Shown piece after piece: positions 59,152 to 64,000 of a DNA stretch of 64,000 bases (position 1 is its first letter; each line of letters begins with the position of its first letter). The notes beneath the pieces are model-generated. The model saw nothing but the letters and a program-made list of their open reading frames with translations. It did no database searches and had not been told where the DNA came from. The stretch is from Streptomyces sp. Tue6028. Its GTDB lineage: Bacteria; Actinomycetota; Actinomycetes; Streptomycetales; Streptomycetaceae. The position numbers and the translations under genes were made by a program. The stretch is from contig NZ_MLCE01000023.1 in assembly GCF_002300165.1 (NCBI RefSeq), forward strand, positions 186,001 to 250,000, given 5' to 3'.

Positions 59152-59844
59152 TCACATGTCCCGCAACTCCTGGTGAGGTTCACCCCCGCGAGGCCGCCAC
59201 ATCCGGGCCAGCAGCGCCCCGGCCGCCGCTCCGGGCAGAGCCCACCACCAGTCGGTGCCGTCGTCGGAGGCGGCCGCGGCCGGCCTCGTCGTCGTCCCCG
59301 CGCGGACCTCCCCGGCCGGGGTCGGGGTCGCCGCGCCGGCGGAGTCGTCCGCCGACTCCCACGCGCCCGGGGGGACTCCCGCCGCCCCCTCGGGCGACGG
59401 CTTGCCCAGGACGCCGAGCTTCTTGAACAGCGCCCGCACCTGGGCGGGGTGCGCGGCCTTGTGCCAATAGCCGTTCATGCTCCGGATATCGGTGGCCGTG
59501 TGTATCCAGACCTCCTTGCCGCGCGACGAGTCCGGATAGACGCGGTCGACCCGCCACGGCGACACGTCGTGCGCCAGCCACGTGACATTGAGCTGACGCC
59601 CGCTCGCCACGCTCAGGCCCGGCGGCTCCTCACGGTCGCCCGCGTCGGGCTCGCCCAGCAGGCGCGTCAACTCCCCGTACTCCTCGTCCGAGTAGTACAG
59701 CGAGGCGGTCTGCGCGCTCTCCGGCGAGACCACCAGCACGCTCGTCGGTCCACCGGCCGTCGCCGAGGGCGCCGCGATCAGCACCACCGCGAGTGCCACG
59801 GCCAACGCCCCCGCCACCGACAGCAGTTCACGAAGCCTGCGCAT
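59152..59844 (-). CDS. Membrane-anchored exported protein, paralogue B
   Basis: The 230-residue product starts at ATG 59844 with a signal peptide (LLSVAGALAVALAVVLIAAPSATA). The outer domain (SVLVVSPESAQTASLYYSDEEYGELTRLL) is followed by a Pro/Thr stalk and a C-terminal helix (WWWALPGAAAGALLARMW) ending QELRDM, so it is a type I membrane protein. It is a paralogue of the downstream gene. A strong ECF-type promoter lies 63-93 bp upstream. A TTG at 59856 is an alternative start. Confidence 0.78.
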   Translation of the reverse strand: MRRLRELLSVAGALAVALAVVLIAAPSATAGGPTSVLVVSPESAQTASLYYSDEEYGELTRLLGEPDAGDREEPPGLSVASGRQLNVTWLAHDVSPWRVDRVYPDSSRGKEVWIHTATDIRSMNGYWHKAAHPAQVRALFKKLGVLGKPSPEGAAGVPPGAWESADDSAGAATPTPAGEVRAGTTTRPAAAASDDGTDWWWALPGAAAGALLARMWRPRGGEPHQELRDM

Positions 59845-59906
59845 CCGGACCCCCAACCAGCCGGTCGCCCCGCGTGCGGCCCGCCCGCACGCGTTGTCTC
59901 ACTTCT

Positions 59907-59937
59907 GGTACACCGCTCGACCCGCCGGGGTTCCCAC
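59907..59937 (-). promoter_or_regulatory. ECF-sigma promoter for the paralogue B-A operon
   Basis: On the minus strand GTGGGAACC (59929-59937), a 15-bp spacer and GTGTACC (59907-59913). The same -35, spacing and -10 (GTGTAAC) occur before the sigma gene at 61459-61489, so both are probably read by that sigma factor. Confidence 0.75.
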
Positions 59938-59984
59938 TCGGCACCGACGGATTCGCGCGCTGCCTCACCCGTAGGAAACACGTG

Positions 59985-60848
59985 CTATTTCAGCGACTTG
60001 GCGATCGACACCGCCCGCTCCTTCGACGCCACGCCCTCCAGACGCAGGGTCACCTCACCGCCGGAGTGCAGCCACAGCAGCGTGGGTCCCGCGGTCCGCA
60101 CCGAGCGGGTGAAGCGGTCGCCGTCGTCGTCGACCAGCCAGAAGCTCAGCAGATGCGGCTTCGCGAACCACAGGGCCTGGCGGCCATAGTCCTCGGGGGC
60201 GCCGAGCGCCACCCATTCCGGGGGCTCACGCACCGTCTTGGAGAAGCCGATGTCCAGCTGCGCGGGGTACTCGTCCAGCCGGACCGTGCGCCCGTGCTCC
60301 TGCCAGCACAGGCTCATCAGCAGCCGCCCCTTCGGCTCACGCGTCACCGTCACCGCGTCGGGCACGCCGAGGGCGCCGGGCACGAGCGGGGTGAACCCGG
60401 CCCGCCGGCCGGCCTGCGCCAGGGTCAGCGAAGGCCCGCACCCCGGTACCCGCGCGCCGGGCGAGGGCGCCGCCGACGGGTCGTACCGCACCTCGACCCC
60501 GCCGAAGCCGAACCAGCCGACGACCGCGGCGCGCACCGGAGGCGTGAGCACGAGAACCGTGAGCAGTCCGCACAGGCCCGCCGTCAGCCCGCGCCGGCGC
60601 GCCCGCGCCCAGCGCAGCACCGCCCGCATCCGGTCGCGGACGCCCGGCGGCTCGGTCACCGGGACCGCGATGTGCTCGGCGAGCATCTGCTCCAGCACCC
60701 GCTCGACCATCGACTCGCCGTCGGCCGCATCCGGCCGGTCCAGCGAGCGCCCGAGCGCCCGGAGCTCCTCCGGCAGCCGCGAGACGTCCTCGCCGCCCCG
60801 CCGCCTCCGGTCGCCGCGGGACCCGCCCCGACCGCTCCGCTCACTCAT
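59985..60848 (-). CDS. Membrane anti-sigma factor
   Basis: The 287-residue protein starts at ATG 60848, overlapping the sigma gene end by 8 bp. The cytoplasmic N-terminus (~1-95) is Arg/Gly-rich then helical (VERVLEQMLAEH ... MRAVLRWARARRR). One hydrophobic helix spans ~95-113 (LTAGLCGLLTVLVLTPPV). The outer part (~125-287) resembles DUF4367-type domains (AGFTPLVPGALGVPDAV). No zinc-binding HxxxCxxC is seen, so it is not a ZAS-type anti-sigma. The role is inferred from position and topology. Confidence 0.85.
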   Translation of the reverse strand: MSERSGRGGSRGDRRRRGGEDVSRLPEELRALGRSLDRPDAADGESMVERVLEQMLAEHIAVPVTEPPGVRDRMRAVLRWARARRRGLTAGLCGLLTVLVLTPPVRAAVVGWFGFGGVEVRYDPSAAPSPGARVPGCGPSLTLAQAGRRAGFTPLVPGALGVPDAVTVTREPKGRLLMSLCWQEHGRTVRLDEYPAQLDIGFSKTVREPPEWVALGAPEDYGRQALWFAKPHLLSFWLVDDDGDRFTRSVRTAGPTLLWLHSGGEVTLRLEGVASKERAVSIAKSLK

Positions 60849-61452
60849 GCCCTTCACCCCCTTCCCGCTCCAGGGCCCCGAAGTCCGGCAGCAGCCGGCT
60901 CAGCTTGCGCAGGGCGCGGTTGAGCCGGGACTTCACCGTGCCGCGCGGCCAGCCCAGCGCCTGCGCCGTCTCGGGCTCGTCCATCTCCAGCAGATAGCGG
61001 TAGGTGACGACGAGGCGGTGCTCCTCGCTCAGCTGCTCCAGGGCGGCCAGCAGCGCCGTCCGGCGCTCCGTCTCCAGCGCCGCGACCGCCGGGTCCGCCG
61101 CTTCCGGTATCAGCGGCTCCGCCTCCACGAACGCGGCCTCCCGGCCCGCCAGGGTCCGCTGGCGCACCGCCGTCCGCACTGTGTTCCTCGTCTCATTGGC
61201 GACGATCGACAGCAGCCACGGCTTGAACGCCGCGCCGTCCCGAAAGCGCCCCAGCGAGCAGTACGCCTTGATGAAGGCCTGCTGCACCACGTCCTCCGCG
61301 TCCGCACCCGCCCCCAGCGCCCTGGCCGCCCTGATCGCGATGCCCGTGTGGGCACGGACCAGGTCCGCATACGCCTCCGGCTCACCGGCGCGTACGCGTG
61401 CGATCACCACGGCCTCGTCGACGACGATGCGGCCCCCCTCCCGCGTCCTCAC
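60841..61452 (-). CDS. ECF RNA polymerase sigma factor
   Basis: The 203-residue protein has region 2 (ADAEDVVQQAFIKAYCSLGRFR ... FKPWLLSIVANETRN) and region 4 (LVVTYRYLLEMDEPETAQALGWPRGTVKSRL). The GTG at 61452 lies 6 nt after the GTGTAAC of its own ECF promoter, so the transcript is probably leaderless. It is followed by its anti-sigma gene in overlap. It probably drives itself and the paralogue B-A genes. The stimulus is unknown. Confidence 0.93.
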   Translation of the reverse strand: MRTREGGRIVVDEAVVIARVRAGEPEAYADLVRAHTGIAIRAARALGAGADAEDVVQQAFIKAYCSLGRFRDGAAFKPWLLSIVANETRNTVRTAVRQRTLAGREAAFVEAEPLIPEAADPAVAALETERRTALLAALEQLSEEHRLVVTYRYLLEMDEPETAQALGWPRGTVKSRLNRALRKLSRLLPDFGALEREGGEGHE

Positions 61453-61458
61453 ACTCTT

Positions 61459-61489
61459 GTTACACCGCCGGAGGCGGATCGGTTCCCAC
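61459..61489 (-). promoter_or_regulatory. ECF-sigma autoregulatory promoter
   Basis: GTGGGAACC (61481-61489), a 15-bp spacer and GTGTAAC (61459-61465) on the minus strand, 6 bp before the sigma start codon. It matches the promoter at 59907-59937 at all but one of the 16 fixed bases. Confidence 0.75.
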
Positions 61490-61530
61490 CTGTTCCCGAG
61501 CAATGAGAGTCACCTGAGAGAATGGGCCCC

Positions 61531-62544
61531 ATGGCCTCAGATCGTCCTCGCGTCCTCTCCGGGATCCAGCCCACCGCGGGCTCGTTCCACCTCGGCAACT
61601 ACCTGGGCGCGGTCCGCCAGTGGGTGGCCCTCCAGGAGTCCCACGACGCGTTCTACATGGTCGTCGACCTGCACGCGATCACCGTGCCGCAGGACCCCGC
61701 GGACCTGCGTGCCAACACCCGGCTCGCCGCCGCGCAGCTGCTCGCCGCCGGTCTCGACCCGGAGCGCTGCACGCTGTTCGTCCAGAGCCATGTCCCCGAG
61801 CACGCCCAGCTCGCCTGGATCATGAACTGCCTCACCGGCTTCGGCGAGGCGTCCCGCATGACCCAGTTCAAGGACAAGTCCGCCAAGCAGGGTGCCGACC
61901 GCGCCTCCGTCGGTCTGTTCACCTACCCGGTCCTCCAGGTCGCGGACATCCTGCTCTACCAGGCCAACGAGGTCCCGGTCGGCGAGGACCAGCGCCAGCA
62001 CATCGAGCTCACCCGCGACCTCGCCGAGCGTTTCAACGGCCGTTTCGGCCAGACGTTCACGATCCCGAAGCCGTACATCCTCAAGGAGACGGCGAAGATC
62101 TTCGACCTCCAGGACCCGACGATCAAGATGAGCAAGTCGGCGTCGACGCCGAAGGGCCTCATCAACCTGCTCGACGATCCGAAGGCGACCGCCAAGAAGG
62201 TCAAGAGCGCGGTCACGGACACGGACACCGTCATCAGGTATGACGCGGACCTGAAGCCGGGTATCAGCAACCTGCTGACCATCTACTCGACCCTCACCGG
62301 CACCGGTATCGCGGAACTGGAGCAGAAGTACACCGGCAAGGGCTACGGTGCGCTCAAGACGGACCTCGCCGAGGTCATGGTCGACTTCGTGACGCCGTTC
62401 CGGGAGCGCACCCAGCAGTATCTGGACGACCCGGAGACGCTCGACTCGATCCTGGCCAAGGGCGCCGAGAAGGCGCGTGTCGTCGCCGCGGAGACGCTCT
62501 CCCAGGCGTACGACAGGGTCGGCTTCCTGCCCGCCAAACACTGA
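61531..62544 (+). CDS. trpS: Tryptophanyl-tRNA synthetase
   Basis: The 337-residue class I synthetase has the HIGH-type HLGN (20-23), GEDQRQHIELTRDLAERFN and KMSKS (199-203). ATG 61531 is chosen because GAGAAT (61518-61523) lies 7 nt ahead as a -10, giving a leaderless mRNA; ATG 61522 overlaps that box. A tight hairpin follows. It is divergent from the sigma gene with 78 bp between. Confidence 0.97.
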   Translation: MASDRPRVLSGIQPTAGSFHLGNYLGAVRQWVALQESHDAFYMVVDLHAITVPQDPADLRANTRLAAAQLLAAGLDPERCTLFVQSHVPEHAQLAWIMNCLTGFGEASRMTQFKDKSAKQGADRASVGLFTYPVLQVADILLYQANEVPVGEDQRQHIELTRDLAERFNGRFGQTFTIPKPYILKETAKIFDLQDPTIKMSKSASTPKGLINLLDDPKATAKKVKSAVTDTDTVIRYDADLKPGISNLLTIYSTLTGTGIAELEQKYTGKGYGALKTDLAEVMVDFVTPFRERTQQYLDDPETLDSILAKGAEKARVVAAETLSQAYDRVGFLPAKH

Positions 62545-62551
62545 CGGCCGA

Positions 62552-62573
62552 CACCGCTGCCACGGCAGCGGTG
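62552..62573 (+). terminator. Terminator of trpS
   Basis: CACCGCTGCC pairs with GGCAGCGGTG around two bases (opening to a four-base loop), 8 bp past the stop. Confidence 0.7.
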
Positions 62574-62741
62574 CGACCGCCCCTACCACAGCCCGTTCGG
62601 CAGTGCGTACGAGACGAGCGCGACACTCGTACGGCCGCCGCCGACGGGCCGTACCGCCGTACAGTCGATAGCCGGACCGGCCGAGCAGCCACCCCTGCCC
62701 GCGCCGGGGCGGCGGACCTCGAAACAACGACAGGAGACGAC

Positions 62742-63323
62742 GTGGGGACCGTAACGATCGGCGTGTCGATCGCGGTCCCGGAGCCTCACGGCAGCCTGCT
62801 CCAGGAGCGGCGCCTGAGCTTCGGCGACGCCGCGGCTTCCGGCATCCCCACGCACGTCACCCTGCTGCCGCCGACGGAGGTCGACGACTCGGCGCTGCCC
62901 GCGGTCGAGGCGCACCTCACCGGGGTCGCCACCGCCGGGCGCCCCTTCCCGATGCGGCTGTACGGCACGGGCACCTTCCGCCCCCTGTCGCCCGTCGTCT
63001 TCGTGCGGGTCGTCGAGGGGGCAGAGGCCTGCACCCGGCTCCAGACGCAGGTCCGGGACGCGTCCGGTCCCGTCGCCCGTGAGCTGCACTTCCCGTATCA
63101 CCCGCACGTCACCGTGGCGCACGGCATCGACGACGCCGCGATGGACCGGGCCTTCGAGGAGCTGTCCGGGTACGAGGCCCAGTGGCCGTGTGCCGGATTC
63201 GCGCTCTACGAGCAGGGCGCCGACGGCATCTGGCGCAAGCTGCGGGAGTTCCCCTTCGGCGGGACGCTGGTGCCGCCGCAGGCGGGGGCACCCGAGGTCG
63301 ACAGCACGCTGCCGGCCCGCTGA
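62742..63323 (+). CDS. 2'-5' RNA ligase-like 2H phosphoesterase
   Basis: The 193-residue protein has the two HxT motifs of the 2H superfamily, His38-Thr40 (THVTLLPP) and His122-Thr124 (HVTVAH), on a duplicated fold. Such enzymes cleave cyclic phosphates or 2'-5' bonds in RNA or nucleotides; the substrate is unknown. GTG 62742 follows CAGGAGACGAC. A 13-bp block containing its stop is repeated just downstream. Confidence 0.9.
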   Translation: MGTVTIGVSIAVPEPHGSLLQERRLSFGDAAASGIPTHVTLLPPTEVDDSALPAVEAHLTGVATAGRPFPMRLYGTGTFRPLSPVVFVRVVEGAEACTRLQTQVRDASGPVARELHFPYHPHVTVAHGIDDAAMDRAFEELSGYEAQWPCAGFALYEQGADGIWRKLREFPFGGTLVPPQAGAPEVDSTLPAR

Positions 63324-63502
63324 GCGTCCTGGCCCGCTGAGCGCCCGGCGCCCGCCGGAGCGCCCCTCGGGACGTCGTCCGGGTGACCCCGCGGGTGCGT
63401 CACCGGACTCCCGGCCGCCGCGCGAGCACTCGGCACCCACGCCCTGCCGGGTCCGCGGCCCCCGCGCCTGTCCAAGAGCCCGACCCGGCGCCCGCGCGGG
63501 TG

Positions 63503-64000
63503 TCAGATCGGCAGTCGCCGGAACAGCGGGCGCGGCAGGTGCCGCAGGGCCGCCATCACGAACCGCAGCGCCCCCGGTACCCACACCGTCTCCGAGCGCC
63601 GCCGCAGACCCGTCTCGACGGCCGCCGCGACCGCCTCGGGGGTGGTGGCCATCGGTGCCTGCGGCAGCCCCGCCGTCATCTTCGTCCGCACGAATCCGGG
63701 CCGTACGACCATCACGTGCACGCCCGTGCCGTACAGCGCGTCGCCCAGGCCCTGCGAGAAGGCGTCGAGGCCCGCCTTGCTGGAGCCGTAGATGAAGTTG
63801 GAGCGGCGGGCGCGCTCGCCGGCGACCGAGGAGAGCACCACCAGGGAGCCGTGCCCCTGGGACTGGAGGGCCCGCGCCGCGATCAGGCCCGCGGACACCG
63901 CGCCCGTGTAGTTGGTCTGCGCGACCCGCGCCGCGGCCAACGGCTCCTTCTCGTCCCGTGCCTGGTCGCCGAGGACGCCGAAGGCGAGCAGCACCATGTC
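63503..64000 (-). CDS. Partial short-chain dehydrogenase, DprE2-like
   Basis: The N-terminal part with the cofactor glycine motif lies beyond the right edge; 165 C-terminal codons are present. The catalytic segment is VVLSSVAGERA, then Tyr-x-x-x-Lys in YGSSKAGLDAFSQGLGDAL. MVVRPGFVRTKMTAGL and the C-terminal RHLPRPLFRRLPI resemble decaprenylphospho-ribose 2-keto reductase (DprE2), which makes arabinose donors for the cell wall. A general SDR is the alternative. Confidence 0.85.
   Translation of the reverse strand, partial: DMVLLAFGVLGDQARDEKEPLAAARVAQTNYTGAVSAGLIAARALQSQGHGSLVVLSSVAGERARRSNFIYGSSKAGLDAFSQGLGDALYGTGVHVMVVRPGFVRTKMTAGLPQAPMATTPEAVAAAVETGLRRRSETVWVPGALRFVMAALRHLPRPLFRRLPI

Noticed and set aside
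1..64000. tRNA, rRNA, insertion sequence or prophage genes
   Set aside because: No cloverleaf-type sequence, rRNA segment, transposase or integrase was recognised; composition is even across genes.

Overview
The window is high-GC DNA with GTG/ATG starts, strong GC bias at third codon positions, few -10-like boxes and many perfect GC-rich hairpin terminators. Gene content and order (sucCD, purNH, folD, mdh, a choline/betaine operon, a DUF6350 membrane protein, glyA, trpS) point to a Streptomyces chromosome core region. From memory it matches the segment around sucC-trpS of S. coelicolor; I could not run an alignment. No rRNA, tRNA, CRISPR array, transposase or prophage gene was seen.

Layout. 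0-3.2 kb: the N-terminal part of an exported Q/Y-rich protein, a lipase-like hydrolase and the small B12-binding subunit of an isobutyryl/methylmalonyl-CoA mutase. 4.2-12.4 kb: a divergent five-gene system: DUF5691 and SWIM zinc-finger genes to the left; MoxR AAA+ ATPase, DUF5682 and VWA genes to the right. Between them lie two face-to-face promoters that match the actinobacterial DNA-damage (PafBC, RecA-NDp) consensus. 12.5-15.5 kb: two secreted Ala/Val/Gly-rich proteins, one made of 11-residue repeats. 16-18 kb: sucCD. 18-23 kb: an XRE-HTH/sigma-like membrane protein, a DUF6350 protein whose 3' end lies in a 79-bp tandem repeat, and a small membrane protein. 23-30 kb: purNH, a Ser/Thr kinase fused to a transglycosylase-like domain with an FHA partner, a small membrane protein, and folD plus a DUF3017 gene. 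30-35 kb: a small secreted cysteine protein, a two-component system and an HTH/DUF2690 membrane protein.

35-41 kb: a repeat-rich gap, mdh, a three-gene unit of membrane and helical proteins in which two neighbours share a peptide motif, and a MarR-GNAT fusion with its palindromic operator. 41-49 kb: a betaine operon (aldehyde dehydrogenase, GMC oxidoreductase, ABC ATPase, double-domain permease, binding lipoprotein), with starts and stops overlapping or nearly so. 48.7-52 kb: a PEP-mutase-like enzyme, two AhpD-like proteins and a divergent MocR regulator, the last pair reading from probable leaderless promoters. 52.4-56.3 kb: a DMT-type membrane protein, a lipoprotein/ATP-grasp pair resembling YgiB-YgiC, and rocD. 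56.5-58.1 kb: glyA behind a ZTP riboswitch. 58.1-61.5 kb: an ECF sigma factor, its membrane anti-sigma and two paralogous membrane-anchored proteins, tied together by two near-identical ECF promoters. 61.5-64 kb: trpS, a 2H phosphoesterase and a truncated DprE2-like reductase.

How it fits together: purine and one-carbon genes (purN, purH, folD, glyA) are scattered here, and glyA is wired to the purine/folate alarmone ZTP. sucCD and mdh supply TCA-cycle steps. The most interesting parts are the apparently damage-inducible MoxR-VWA-SWIM-DUF5682-DUF5691 system, the self-contained ECF regulon, and the 37-40 kb unit.
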